Assembly (NCBI RefSeq): GCF_001894865.1
Contig: NZ_BCXA01000060.1
Coordinates: forward strand, 1 to 36,666
Length of the DNA: 36,666 nt
Reading direction: 5' to 3'
Origin: Rhodococcus maanshanensis NBRC 100610
Lineage (GTDB): Bacteria; Actinomycetota; Actinomycetes; Mycobacteriales; Mycobacteriaceae
Below the pieces are notes generated by a model. That model was not told the origin of the DNA and searched no databases. It saw nothing but the letters and a program-made list of their open reading frames with translations. A program made the position numbers and the translations under genes. Below are positions 16,693 to 25,182 of the stretch, one piece after another (position 1 is the stretch's first letter; each line of letters opens with the position of its first letter).

Positions 16693-17826
16693 TCAGCGCG
16701 GCGGTGGGAGCAGCGTGGTGAGGAAGCCGGTCGCGTCACGGTCCGCGGCGGGTACGACGCTCCTGTGGTCCGTGCCGGGGTAGACCATGAACCGCGAGTC
16801 GGCACCGCCCGCGGCCAGCTGCAGTTGCAGGGCGACGCTCACCGGGATGGGGACCGTCAGGTCATCGGTACCGTGCACGATCATGATCGGCCGGTCCCAG
16901 CCGATGGTCGGCACGGCCATGTAGTCCTGGAGCGCGGTGACGACGGCCGGATCGAGCAACGGCCTGGCGAACAGCGCACCGACCGACTGCCCCCGCAACA
17001 TGCCGAGGTCGTCGCCGCAGCCGAGCTCCGCCGAGGCCATCGCGCGCGCCCCGAAGTCGGTGAGGTAGCCGGGAATCCCGAGGTCCGGCCTGGCGGAGTG
17101 CAGGCCGGCGAGGATGTACACGAGATATGTACTCGCCCCCTGCAGGACGTCGACGGCGGGAACGTAGGGGCCTGCCGCGGCCAGCAGGTTCTCCACGTTC
17201 GATTCGGGTGCGTAGGACAGGGTTCCGCGGAGATCGAGCTCCGGGGCGTACTCGCCTGCCATGCGGCCCGCGAAGAGCGCGGCCTGCCCGCCCTGGGAGT
17301 GCCCGACCGACACCCAGGATTTCGAGATGTCGGGGCGGAGGTTGCGCCCGGCGCGAACGATGTCGATCGCGGCCTGCCCCTCGGCGCGACCGGCCAGGTA
17401 CTGGTGGAGGCCCGGTGTCCCGAGGCCGATGTAGTCGGTGGCGGCGACGGCGTATCCCCGGCGAAGGTAGTCGAGCAGCAGTTGCGTCGTGGTGAGGCTC
17501 CCGGTCACGCTCGGTGCGCACTGGTCGCCGATCCCGGTGGTGCCGTGCGACCAGGAGACGACTGGCCAGCCACCAACGGGCGCGGTGCCCTCGGGGACGA
17601 AGACCTGCCCGGTGCTGAGGGCGGGCCTGCCGTCCTGCCCGGTCGTGTTGTAGGTCACCAGGTATCCCTCGGCCGCGCCGTCGATGAGGTCGTCGCTCGG
17701 CAGGACGGACGAACTCACGATCGATCCGGGAACGGCAGGGGGAGCCGTTGCGCGGGCCGCGGGGGCGCAGGCACCGACCGCGATGAGTCCGGACACGATC
17801 ACCGACATCGACCGACCGAGGTGCAT
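16693..17826 (-). CDS. Secreted lipase-like alpha/beta hydrolase A
   Basis: A 377-residue exported alpha/beta hydrolase resembling the secretory lipase (LIP) group. The signal sequence is at 1-26 and contains Cys20 in AVGAC, a weak lipobox, so a lipoprotein is possible. Catalytic candidates: oxyanion region SWSHGTTG (91-98), nucleophile Ser177 in GHSQGG, Asp321 or Asp322 in VHGTDD, and His354 in GTDHRS. It probably hydrolyses acyl esters at the cell surface. ATG 17826 is supported by a TAGCGT -10 box 7 nt upstream (leaderless). It lies 73 nt downstream of a second hydrolase of the same kind on the same strand. Confidence 0.83.
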   Translation of the reverse strand: MHLGRSMSVIVSGLIAVGACAPAARATAPPAVPGSIVSSSVLPSDDLIDGAAEGYLVTYNTTGQDGRPALSTGQVFVPEGTAPVGGWPVVSWSHGTTGIGDQCAPSVTGSLTTTQLLLDYLRRGYAVAATDYIGLGTPGLHQYLAGRAEGQAAIDIVRAGRNLRPDISKSWVSVGHSQGGQAALFAGRMAGEYAPELDLRGTLSYAPESNVENLLAAAGPYVPAVDVLQGASTYLVYILAGLHSARPDLGIPGYLTDFGARAMASAELGCGDDLGMLRGQSVGALFARPLLDPAVVTALQDYMAVPTIGWDRPIMIVHGTDDLTVPIPVSVALQLQLAAGGADSRFMVYPGTDHRSVVPAADRDATGFLTTLLPPPR

Positions 17827-17833
17827 TTAGCGG

Positions 17834-17839
17834 ACGCTA
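17834..17839 (-). promoter_or_regulatory. -10 box of lipase A, leaderless type
   Basis: TAGCGT on the minus strand, with 7 nt between it and the ATG at 17826. It gives lipase A its own promoter although lipase B is just upstream. Confidence 0.5.
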
Positions 17840-17899
17840 TCAGCGCCGAGTCGTCAACGGGGGAGCCACGAATCGCGCACCCGGGGCGGGTTGCCGACC

Positions 17900-19102
17900 T
17901 CAGCAGTTGCTCGGCGCGGGCTGACCGGCGAACCTGCCGTCGAGCCACCCGAGGACGCCGGGCAGCCCCTCGAGGCTGGCCGGGCCGTGGTCTGCGGGGA
18001 ACACGGTGAACTGGACCGGCACCCCGGCCGCGCAGTACCTGCCGACGGTCGCCGCGATCGAATCCAGCGGGGCCAGCTGATCGCCGTTGCCGTGCCAGAC
18101 GAACACCGGGGCCCGGGGGACCCCCGGGTACATCATCAGGCTGTTCTCGTCGAAGATCGCCCGCACCATCGGTGTGTTGATCCGGGCCGGATCGGCGGAC
18201 ACCTCGGCCGCGCTGTGGTTGGCCCCGGCGTCGATGATCTCCTGGGAGCAGGCGTTTGCGATCCGGTCGCGCAGCGCCAGGCCCGCGCCGGTGAGGCCGC
18301 TCGCCAACGGGATCGAAGTCGGGTACTCGCGTTCGAGGCCGAGAGTGGCGGCGAAGCCGAGGCCGAACAGCGGATGCGGCGCGGTCCCGAGCCCGTTCGC
18401 GAGCTCGCTGAGGTTCGCAGGGACGCCGCCTGCCGCGACGCCGACGATGGGGAGTTCGGGGGCGTAGGTCGGTGCAAGCGCGCCGGCCCAGCCGCTGGTC
18501 ATCCCGCCGCCCGAGTAGCCGGCGAGTCCGACGGGGCTGTGCCCGAGCCTCGCCTCGGGCAGGTGCTGCACCGCCCGGATCCCGTCGAGGACGATCTGAC
18601 CGCCCAGCCTGGCGGCGCCGTACGCACTGGTCGGGCCCAGGTGATCGGGCAGCGCGATGGCCCATCCGCGCATCAGCGCGAGGTTCACCACCGGGGCCTC
18701 CTGGAGCTGCCCGTTGAACAGGGTGTGCGACGGTCCGCAGCGGGTCCCGAGCGCATTGATGATCGCCTGGTAGGACAGCAGCGGCCGGTCCACCCCGCCG
18801 CGCGGGACGAGGACGGTCGTCACGGCCGCAACCGGGTGGCCCGACGAGTTGGTGGAGCGATAGGTGATCTGCCAGCCGTCCGCGTTCCCGAACCGGGACA
18901 CGTCGACCGGTCTGCTGCGGAGTATGTCGCCGTTCGGCCTGGCGGCCAGGTCCGGCGGCGCCCAGTAGAACGGGTCGGGGTCGGGCGCCGGCATCACCGG
19001 CTGCGCCTGCGCGGCCGCGGGCGGCGCGGTGATCGCCGCCGGGAACGCCAGCGCCAGTGCCGCGAGAAGGGCTGTGGCGGAATCCCTGAGCGTGATTCTC
19101 AT
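17900..19102 (-). CDS. Secreted lipase-like alpha/beta hydrolase B (LIP family)
   Basis: A 400-residue exported hydrolase of the secretory lipase family. The signal peptide ends near AAAQAQ (about 30-34). The N-terminal DPFYWAPPDLAARPNGDILRS region and AIALPDHLGPTSAYG are typical of this family. The nucleophile is Ser197 in GYSGGG; the Asp in WHGNGDQLAP and the His in PADHGPA complete the triad. ATG 19102 is set by GGAGG (minus strand) and by the signal peptide that follows; 44 further codons in frame lack protein character. It likely degrades lipids or esters outside the cell. With hydrolase A it forms a tandem of distantly related enzymes. Confidence 0.87.
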   Translation of the reverse strand: MRITLRDSATALLAALALAFPAAITAPPAAAQAQPVMPAPDPDPFYWAPPDLAARPNGDILRSRPVDVSRFGNADGWQITYRSTNSSGHPVAAVTTVLVPRGGVDRPLLSYQAIINALGTRCGPSHTLFNGQLQEAPVVNLALMRGWAIALPDHLGPTSAYGAARLGGQIVLDGIRAVQHLPEARLGHSPVGLAGYSGGGMTSGWAGALAPTYAPELPIVGVAAGGVPANLSELANGLGTAPHPLFGLGFAATLGLEREYPTSIPLASGLTGAGLALRDRIANACSQEIIDAGANHSAAEVSADPARINTPMVRAIFDENSLMMYPGVPRAPVFVWHGNGDQLAPLDSIAATVGRYCAAGVPVQFTVFPADHGPASLEGLPGVLGWLDGRFAGQPAPSNC

Positions 19103-19297
19103 CGAGGCCTCCGATGAATGCCGGTCGACACCGGATTCGCGCCCCATGGCGCTGCCCCGTGCCAGAGTGACGCACTCCGTACCATGTGGCTCACCGCCGT
19201 TCGTCAAGTACTTCCGCACCATGACGTAGCTCACAGTAGCGAAGATCGGCGTGGTCTTTCGCGGTTATCGGCGCGACACCCGGATCGAGGGCATGCT

Positions 19298-19939
19298 GTG
19301 ACCGTGGATGCTCTGCCGATGTTCCCGCTCGGATCCGTGCTGCTGCCCGGTGAACTGCTGCCGTTGCAGGTGTTCGAGCCGCGCTACCTCGAGATGGTCG
19401 CGGACCTGACCGAGTCCCCTGACCGGCGACGATTCGGCGTGGTGCTCATCACCCGTGGCCACGAGGTCGGCGGCGGCGACGAGCGAACCGATGTCGGGAC
19501 CGTGGCGCGGATCATCGACTGCGAGCGGGTCCAGGGCGGGCGACTGCTCCTCGGCTGTGTCGGCGAGAACCGGATCCGGGTGCGTCGCTGGCTGCCGGAC
19601 GATCCCTACCCGCGGGCGGACGTGGAACCGTGGCCGGACGAGGGCACGGACTACGCGTCGGACTCGTTCGACGAGATCGGCGCACTGGTGGACGAACTCG
19701 GTGGGCTGCTGAGCCGGTCCGCGGCTGTGCGCGGCATCCCCGTGCCGGGCTTTCCGAGGCTGGACGAGTTGCCGGGCGGGGTGGGCGACCGGATCTACGC
19801 TCTCGCGGCGAGCCTCCCGCTCGTCGCGGTGGATCGGCTGAGATTGCTGTCCGCTCCGGGTCCGGGCGAGCGGCTGACGGTCCTGGCCGAGGCCCTCGGC
19901 GACGTGATCGCCGCGGTGCGGTTCAGGCTGTCGGAGTAG
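19298..19939 (+). CDS. LON substrate-binding-domain protein
   Basis: A 213-residue stand-alone LON N-terminal (ATP-dependent protease La, substrate-binding) domain protein without the ATPase or protease part. The family opening is clear: LPMFPLGSVLLPGELLPLQVFEPRYLEM, then FGVVLITRGHEVGGGD and VGTVARI. The start GTG 19298 has GAGG 7 nt before it. Such proteins may bind peptides or act as adaptors; the role is not known. Its stop abuts the GTG of the following FluC gene, so it is transcribed and probably translated together with the fluoride-exporter genes. Confidence 0.85.
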   Translation: MTVDALPMFPLGSVLLPGELLPLQVFEPRYLEMVADLTESPDRRRFGVVLITRGHEVGGGDERTDVGTVARIIDCERVQGGRLLLGCVGENRIRVRRWLPDDPYPRADVEPWPDEGTDYASDSFDEIGALVDELGGLLSRSAAVRGIPVPGFPRLDELPGGVGDRIYALAASLPLVAVDRLRLLSAPGPGERLTVLAEALGDVIAAVRFRLSE

Positions 19940-20353
19940 GTGGTCGACATGCGGGGTGAGGGATCGCTTCTCGCGGTGGTCGCGCTCGGTGGAGGCATCG
20001 GTGCGGTCGCGAGGTACGGCATCGCGCATGCGATGCCGACCAGGGAGATCCCGTGGGCGACGCTGATCACCAACGTGATCGGCTGCCTGTTGATCGGCAT
20101 CCTGATGGTGCTCATCACCGAGGTCTGGACCGCGCACCGGCTGCTGCGGCCGTTCCTCGGGGTCGGGGTCCTCGGCGGCTTCACCACCTTCTCGACCTAT
20201 GCGGTCGAGGTGCGGGGACTGCTCGCGTCCGGCAACTATCCGATCGCGTTCGGCTATCTCTTCGGGACGGTGGTCGCGGCGCTCACCGCCGTCCTGGTGG
20301 GGGTGTGGGGCGCACGGCTCGTCACCGGTGCCTTCGTCGGGAAAGGAAGCTGA
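19940..20353 (+). CDS. crcB: Fluoride channel FluC/CrcB, first copy
   Basis: A 137-residue four-helix membrane protein of the FluC/CrcB fluoride-export family. Diagnostic motifs: GGGIGAVARYG near the N-terminus, TNVIGC (the conserved Asn), and GGFTTFSTYAVE (Phe-box with the central sodium site). Actinobacteria commonly have two different FluC chains that pair antiparallel; the second is at 20690. GTG 19940 directly follows the upstream stop; ATG 19949 in the same frame, with AGGTGG 5 nt away, is an equally good start. No fluoride riboswitch was found upstream. Confidence 0.92.
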   Translation: MVDMRGEGSLLAVVALGGGIGAVARYGIAHAMPTREIPWATLITNVIGCLLIGILMVLITEVWTAHRLLRPFLGVGVLGGFTTFSTYAVEVRGLLASGNYPIAFGYLFGTVVAALTAVLVGVWGARLVTGAFVGKGS

Positions 20354-20354
20354 C

Positions 20355-20693
20355 ATGTCTTACTCGCGCACGGAGATGCGGCTGTCGATCATCCTCGGGC
20401 AGGACGACCTCTGGCATCACAAGCCGAAGTACCAGGAGATCGTCAAGCGCGCCCGCGCCGCGGGGCTGGGAGGCGCGAGTGTGTGGCGGGGTGTCGAGGG
20501 ATACGGCGCGTCCGCGCACATCCACACCACCCGGCTGCTCGACCTGGCCGACGGGCTGCCGCTGCTGGTGGTCGCGGTGGACACCGAGGAGCGGATCCGT
20601 GAGTTCCTGGACGGCATCGGTGAACTGCTCACCGAGGCCACCGTGACCCTGGAGGGCGTCGAGCGGGTGCACTTCACCGAGGAGCGACGGTGA
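20355..20693 (+). CDS. DUF190 protein
   Basis: A 112-residue soluble protein of the DUF190 family, recognised by MRLSIILGQDDLWHHKP and GLGGASVWRGVEGYG. DUF190 genes are often found beside crcB; a PII-like ferredoxin fold is expected from the family. It is placed between the two FluC genes: 1 nt after the first and overlapping the second by 4 nt (GTGA), so all three are translationally coupled. AGGA 7 nt before the ATG serves as ribosome site. A regulatory role in fluoride export is likely by context only. Confidence 0.88.
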   Translation: MSYSRTEMRLSIILGQDDLWHHKPKYQEIVKRARAAGLGGASVWRGVEGYGASAHIHTTRLLDLADGLPLLVVAVDTEERIREFLDGIGELLTEATVTLEGVERVHFTEERR

Positions 20694-21055
20694 CGGTGGT
20701 GCTGGTCGTGGTCGGCGGCATGGTCGGCGCGCCCCTCCGCTTCCTGCTCGACCGCGCCGTCGGTTCCCGAACCGACAGCGAGTTCCCATGGGGCACCCTC
20801 ACGGTGAACGTGATCGGATCGCTGATCCTCGGCGCGCTGGTCGGCGCCGCTGCTCAGGGCAGTCCCGTGATGGCCCTGGTGGGCACCGGATTCTGCGGCG
20901 CTCTGACGACCTACAGCACCTTCGGCTACGAGACGGTCCGGCTCGTCGAAGACGGGGTGCGGATGTACGCGCTCGCCAATGTCGTGGTCAGCGTCGCGGC
21001 GGGAATCGCGGCGGCGGCGCTCGGATTTGCGGGGGCGCACGCGCTGTTCGCGTGA
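20690..21055 (+). CDS. crcB: Fluoride channel FluC/CrcB, second copy
   Basis: A 121-residue four-helix FluC/CrcB protein. Motifs: GGMVGAPLRFLLDR, VNVIGS, and GALTTYSTFGYET. It is shorter and clearly divergent from the first copy, fitting a heterodimeric channel. The start GTG 20690 overlaps the DUF190 stop (GTGA). It exports fluoride passively across the cytoplasmic membrane. Confidence 0.92.
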   Translation: MTVVLVVVGGMVGAPLRFLLDRAVGSRTDSEFPWGTLTVNVIGSLILGALVGAAAQGSPVMALVGTGFCGALTTYSTFGYETVRLVEDGVRMYALANVVVSVAAGIAAAALGFAGAHALFA

Positions 21056-21097
21056 TCGAATGGCGCGGTGCCGCTGCAGACCGACAAGAGGTTGCCG

Positions 21098-21499
21098 ATG
21101 ACCCGCCGGCTCGTCGCGGGGGTGGGTTCCGCCGTGGTCGCCGGTGTGCTGGTCGGGATCGTGTCGAGGCTGTTGATGCGCGTGACGACACTCGCCGCAG
21201 GGGGATCGGCGGGCTTCTCGTGGAGCGGGTCCGCCGGGATCGTCGTGCTGTATGTCGCGGCGATGATCCCCGGCGCCCTGCTCGTTGCCACCACGGGAGG
21301 GAGGCGATCGTGGCTGCTCGCGTCAGGCGCGGCGTTCCTGTGCCTTCCCGCGATCGGGGTCGCGAGCGAGGAAATCGGGTACCTGGGTGATCTGAGCGTG
21401 GTCCGGCTGCTTGCGGTCGGCCTGTCAGGGGCCGCGGTGTTCGCGACGCTCGCGCTCCTTCCTGTGCTGACACTGCGATTGGTCAGACGTTCGACGTGA
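21098..21499 (+). CDS. Small membrane protein, unrecognised
   Basis: A 133-residue protein with four predicted membrane helices (about 5-25, 46-66, 72-92, 103-127) and a basic end (RLVRRST). No family is recognised. ATG 21098 was taken because AAGAGG (21086-21091) lies 6 nt upstream; an in-frame GTG at 21068 would add 10 residues. It is 42 nt after the second FluC gene and 43 nt before pgm, so it may belong to either transcription unit. Confidence 0.7.
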   Translation: MTRRLVAGVGSAVVAGVLVGIVSRLLMRVTTLAAGGSAGFSWSGSAGIVVLYVAAMIPGALLVATTGGRRSWLLASGAAFLCLPAIGVASEEIGYLGDLSVVRLLAVGLSGAAVFATLALLPVLTLRLVRRST

Positions 21500-21542
21500 T
21501 CCAATGGCGCTGACCGACAATCACCGAACGAGGAGGCGCGCC

Positions 21543-23186
21543 GTGGCGCACGATCGAGCAGGCACGCTCGCCCAGCCGCAGGATCTCGAGGACCTCGCGC
21601 AGCTGGTGACGGCCTACTACAGCCGGATCCCGGACCCGGCGAACCCGGACGAGCGGGTCGCCTTCGGCACCTCCGGGCACCGCGGATCCAGCCTGGACGG
21701 CGCCTTCAACGAGGCGCACATCCTCGCCACCACGCAGGCCATCGCCGAGTACCGGGCGAGTCAGTCGATCACCGGACCGCTGTTCCTCGGCCGCGACACC
21801 CACGCCCTCTCCGAGCCGGCCTGGACGAGCGCGCTCGAGGTCCTCGTGGCCAATGACGTTGTGGTGCTGATCGATTCCGGCGGCCGCTACACGCCGACCC
21901 CCGCGGTGAGCCATGCGATCCTGCGGCACAACGCCTCCGGCCCGGTCGCAAGGGCAGACGGCATCGTGGTGACGCCCTCGCACAACCCACCGCGCGACGG
22001 CGGCTTCAAGTACAACCCGCCGCACGGAGGGCCCGCGGACACCGCGGCCACATCGGCGATCGAGGCCCGCGCGAACGAGCTGATCGCGGCAGGCCTGGCC
22101 GGGGTCAAGCGGGTCCCGCTCGCCGCGGCGCTCGCGGGCGCGGCCCGTCCGTACGACTTCCTGGCCACCTACCTCGACGACCTGCCGAACATCGTCGACC
22201 TCGACGCCGTCCGCGAGGCGGGCATCCGGATCGGCGCCGATCCGCTCGGCGGGGCCAGCGTCGACTACTGGGGCGCGATCGCCGAGCGGCACCGCCTCGA
22301 CCTGACCGTGGTGAACCCACTGGTGGATGCGACGTGGCGGTTCATGACCCTCGACACCGACGGCAAGATCCGGATGGACTGTTCCTCCCCGGACGCGATG
22401 GCCTCGCTGATCGGCGCGCGGGACCGGTTCGACATCGCCACGGGCAACGACGCCGACTCCGACCGGCACGGCATCGTCACCCCGGACGGCGGGCTGATGA
22501 ACCCGAACCACTATCTCGCGGTGGCCATCGACTACCTCTACGCCAACCGGCCCGGCTGGGCGCCGGGCACCAAGGTCGGCAAGACGCTGGTGAGCTCGTC
22601 GATGATCGATCGGGTGGTGGCGGGTCTGGGCCGAGAGCTGGTGGAGGTCCCCGTAGGGTTCAAGTGGTTCGTACCGGGCCTGCTGACGGGGGAACTGGGT
22701 TTCGGCGGCGAGGAGAGCGCGGGCGCGTCGTTCCTGCGCACCGACGGCCGGGTGTGGACCACGGACAAGGACGGCATCATCATGGCGCTGTTGGCCTCCG
22801 AGATCACCGCCGTCACGGGGCGCTCGCCCGCGGCCCGGTACGCCGAGCTCGCGCAGCGGTACGGCAGCCCCGAGTACGCCCGCGTCGACGCGCCGGCCAC
22901 CCGCGAGCAGAAGGCCGCCCTTGCCGCGCTGTCCTCGGATCAGGTCACCGCGACCGAGCTGGCAGGCGAGCCGATCACCGCGGCGCTGACCGCGGCGCCC
23001 GGCAACGGTGCGGCGCTCGGCGGGCTCAAGGTCTGCACGGAGAACGCCTGGTTCGCCGCGCGGCCGTCGGGCACCGAGGACAAGTACAAGATCTACGCCG
23101 AATCGTTCAGGGGCAGGGAGCATCTCGCGCAGGTGCAGGACGAGGCGCGGGAGCTGGTGTCCCGGGCGCTGGGAGCAGACGCCTGA
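21543..23186 (+). CDS. pgm: Phosphoglucomutase
   Basis: A 547-residue alpha-D-phosphohexomutase converting glucose 1-phosphate and glucose 6-phosphate, feeding glycogen, trehalose and cell-wall sugar nucleotides. Motifs in order: FGTSGHRG, the active-site loop [11 protein letters not shown] with phospho-Ser146, the metal loop [10 protein letters not shown], sugar loop GGEESAGAS, and phosphate loop [15 protein letters not shown] 21543 is chosen because GAGGAGG (21530-21536) lies 6 nt upstream and the protein then starts like its mycobacterial relative; ATG 21504 is less likely. The nearness of the FluC genes is also seen in mycobacteria. Confidence 0.95.
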   Translation: MAHDRAGTLAQPQDLEDLAQLVTAYYSRIPDPANPDERVAFGTSGHRGSSLDGAFNEAHILATTQAIAEYRASQSITGPLFLGRDTHALSEPAWTSALEVLVANDVVVLIDSGGRYTPTPAVSHAILRHNASGPVARADGIVVTPSHNPPRDGGFKYNPPHGGPADTAATSAIEARANELIAAGLAGVKRVPLAAALAGAARPYDFLATYLDDLPNIVDLDAVREAGIRIGADPLGGASVDYWGAIAERHRLDLTVVNPLVDATWRFMTLDTDGKIRMDCSSPDAMASLIGARDRFDIATGNDADSDRHGIVTPDGGLMNPNHYLAVAIDYLYANRPGWAPGTKVGKTLVSSSMIDRVVAGLGRELVEVPVGFKWFVPGLLTGELGFGGEESAGASFLRTDGRVWTTDKDGIIMALLASEITAVTGRSPAARYAELAQRYGSPEYARVDAPATREQKAALAALSSDQVTATELAGEPITAALTAAPGNGAALGGLKVCTENAWFAARPSGTEDKYKIYAESFRGREHLAQVQDEARELVSRALGADA

Positions 23187-23203
23187 GCCGTTTCGCCGCT
23201 GGC

Positions 23204-23209
23204 TAGGAT
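23204..23209 (+). promoter_or_regulatory. -10 box of the MFS gene
   Basis: TAGGAT, 12 nt before ATG 23221, predicting a very short leader of about 4-5 nt. It lies in the 34-nt gap after pgm. Confidence 0.45.
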
Positions 23210-23220
23210 CGGTGGCAATC

Positions 23221-24546
23221 ATGCACACCACCGCAAATAAGCTGCCACGCGAGATCTGGGTCCTGGTCTCGGCCAGCTTCGTCATCGCCCTCGGGTTCGG
23301 CATCGTCGCTCCTGCGCTGCCCCAGTTCGCCCGCAGCTTCGACGTCGGGGTCACCGCGGCGACCGCCGTCATCAGCGTGTTCGCCCTGATGCGACTGCTG
23401 TTCGCGCCGCTGAGTGGGGCTCTGGTGCAGCGACTGGGGGAGCGTCCGACCTACCTCACCGGGCTGTTGATCGTCGCGGTCTCGTCCGGCGCGGTGGCCT
23501 TCGCGCAGGGCTACTGGCAGCTGCTGCTGTTCCGGGCGATCGGCGGCGTCGGGTCGACCATGTTCACCGTGTCCGCGCTCGGTCTGCTGATCCGGATCAC
23601 GCCGCCGGGCATCCGCGGCCGGGTGTCGGGCCTGTACGCGACCTCTTTCCTGTTCGGCACCATCGGTGGCCCGCTGGTCGGCGGCGCGCTCGCGGGCTTC
23701 GGGCTGCGCGCGCCGTTCCTGATCTATGCGGTGGCGCTGCTGATCGCCGCGGCGGTGGTGTATCTGAGCCTGCGCGAGTCCGCGCTGGCCGCACCGGATT
23801 CGGGCGGCCACGTGGTCACGTTGACGCTGCGCGAGGCGCTGGCCTCGGCGACCTACCGCGCGTCCCTTGTGTCGAACTTCGCCAACGGCTGGGTGTCGTT
23901 CGGCGTTCGAGTCGCGATGGTGCCGCTGTTCGTGGTCGAGGCGCTGGGCGAGGGCACCGCGCTGGCCGGCGTGGCGCTGACCGTCTACGCGATCGGCAAT
24001 GCGCTGGTGCAGATCCCCGCGGGACGCCTGTCGGACCTGCGCGGCCGACGGCCGTTCGTGCTGGCCGGGCTGGCGATTGCCGGCGGGGCGACGATGTTCC
24101 TCGGGTACAGCGAGAACCTGCTGGTGTTCCTCGCGCTGTCGCTCGTCGCGGGGGTGGGGTCCGGGCTGATGAACCCGGCTCAGCAGGCCGCGGTCGCGGA
24201 CGTGATCGGCTCCAAGGCCAGGGGTGGTCCCGTGCTCGCGACGTTCCAGATGGCATCGGACGTCGGGGTGGTGGCCGGTCCGCTGGTCGCCGGGGTGCTC
24301 GCCCAGTACCTGTCCTATGGGGTGGCCTTCGCGGTCACGGGCGCGCTGATGCTGCTCCCGATCGCGTTCTGGGTGGCCGCGCCCCGGACGATCCCGCAGG
24401 CGTCAACCGGGGATGCCGACGCCGATCAGCGCGCCGACGAGGTAGGTGGCGGCGACGGCGATCACGCCGAAGGCGAGTTGCCGGATCGCCCCGCGGACCT
24501 TCGACTTGGCGGTGAAGCTCGCCGCGAGCGCGCCGACGATCAGTAG
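23221..24546 (+). CDS. Major facilitator superfamily exporter with antisense-overlapping tail
   Basis: A 441-residue MFS transporter of the drug:H+ antiporter type with twelve predicted helices. The loop-2/3 motif region reads GALVQRLGERPTYLTG and the second half has a related loop, AGRLSDLRGRRPFVLAG. The substrate is unknown. ATG 23221 is near a TAGGAT -10 box; in-frame GTG 23212 is an alternative. The last helix ends near residue 393 and the remaining 45 or so residues are hydrophilic (Asp, Gly, Arg-rich) and encoded entirely opposite the 3' end of the convergent VIT1 gene. That tail is probably an accidental extension after loss of an earlier stop. Confidence 0.87.
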   Translation: MHTTANKLPREIWVLVSASFVIALGFGIVAPALPQFARSFDVGVTAATAVISVFALMRLLFAPLSGALVQRLGERPTYLTGLLIVAVSSGAVAFAQGYWQLLLFRAIGGVGSTMFTVSALGLLIRITPPGIRGRVSGLYATSFLFGTIGGPLVGGALAGFGLRAPFLIYAVALLIAAAVVYLSLRESALAAPDSGGHVVTLTLREALASATYRASLVSNFANGWVSFGVRVAMVPLFVVEALGEGTALAGVALTVYAIGNALVQIPAGRLSDLRGRRPFVLAGLAIAGGATMFLGYSENLLVFLALSLVAGVGSGLMNPAQQAAVADVIGSKARGGPVLATFQMASDVGVVAGPLVAGVLAQYLSYGVAFAVTGALMLLPIAFWVAAPRTIPQASTGDADADQRADEVGGGDGDHAEGELPDRPADLRLGGEARRERADDQ

Positions 24547-25146
24547 GCCGATCCCGCCGACGGTCAGCCCGGCGACGAGCGACTCGAAGCCGAGCAGGTA
24601 CGGGATCAGCGGGATGATCGCGCCGACACAGAACATCAGGAACGAGGAACCTGCGGCCACCAGCGGTGAGGGCTTCTCGCTCGGGTTGACGCCGAGCTCG
24701 TGCGTGAGGTGGATGTTCACCGCGCGTGCCGAATCGTCGTGTACCTCGGCGGCCGCGGTCACCGCGGTCGCCTCGCTCATCCCCATCGCGGTGAAGGTCT
24801 CGACCAGTTCGGCCTGTTCGGCCTCGGGATAGCGGGCCTGCGAGCGTGTCTCGACCCTCACCTCCGCCTCGATCTGCTCGTTCGCGGTGGAGACCGAGGC
24901 GAACTCGCCGAGGGCCATGGAGAAGGCGCCTGCCACCAGGCCCGCGACGCCGCTGAGGATGACGGTGTGCGCGTCGACGCCCGCGCCGCCGACACCCGCG
25001 ATCAGCGAGGTGTTGGTGACCAGCCCGTCCATCGCGCCGAAGGTCGCCGCCCGGAGCCAGCCGCCGGACACATTCGAGTGGGTGTGATCGAACTCATGGG
25101 GGAGCGCGTTCTCGACGGCGTCGGGGCCGGGCTGCGGCTCGCTCAT
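24403..25146 (-). CDS. VIT1/CCC1-family metal transporter
   Basis: A 247-residue protein of the VIT1/CCC1 family (Fe2+/Mn2+ transport). Family features: GAMDGLVTNTSLIAGVGGAG in the first helix, the second helix ending in the EFASVSTANEQIEAE segment, a central hydrophilic metal-binding-type stretch rich in Glu, then three helices. It would move iron or manganese out of the cytoplasm. ATG 25146 is supported by TAGATT 7 nt upstream (leaderless). Its last 144 bp overlap the convergent MFS gene; its 5' end faces the doxX-like gene with only 36 bp between start codons. Confidence 0.88.
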   Translation of the reverse strand: MSEPQPGPDAVENALPHEFDHTHSNVSGGWLRAATFGAMDGLVTNTSLIAGVGGAGVDAHTVILSGVAGLVAGAFSMALGEFASVSTANEQIEAEVRVETRSQARYPEAEQAELVETFTAMGMSEATAVTAAAEVHDDSARAVNIHLTHELGVNPSEKPSPLVAAGSSFLMFCVGAIIPLIPYLLGFESLVAGLTVGGIGLLIVGALAASFTAKSKVRGAIRQLAFGVIAVAATYLVGALIGVGIPG

Positions 25147-25153
25147 ACCGGTG

Positions 25154-25159
25154 AATCTA
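25154..25159 (-). promoter_or_regulatory. -10 box of the VIT1 gene, leaderless type
   Basis: TAGATT on the minus strand, with 7 nt to the ATG at 25146. It is separated by only 10 bp from the opposing -10 box at 25170-25175. Confidence 0.6.
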
Positions 25160-25169
25160 CGCCGATCGG

Positions 25170-25175
25170 TACCGT
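25170..25175 (+). promoter_or_regulatory. -10 box of the DoxX-like gene, leaderless type
   Basis: TACCGT, with 7 nt to the GTG at 25183. Its -35 zone falls on the opposing -10 and start codon of the VIT1 gene. Confidence 0.5.
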
Positions 25176-25182
25176 GGTCCGG

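Noticed and set aside
19103-19297. Fluoride riboswitch upstream of the FluC operon
   Set aside because: The conserved pseudoknot-forming elements could not be found by eye here or directly before 19940; a covariance-model search would be decisive.
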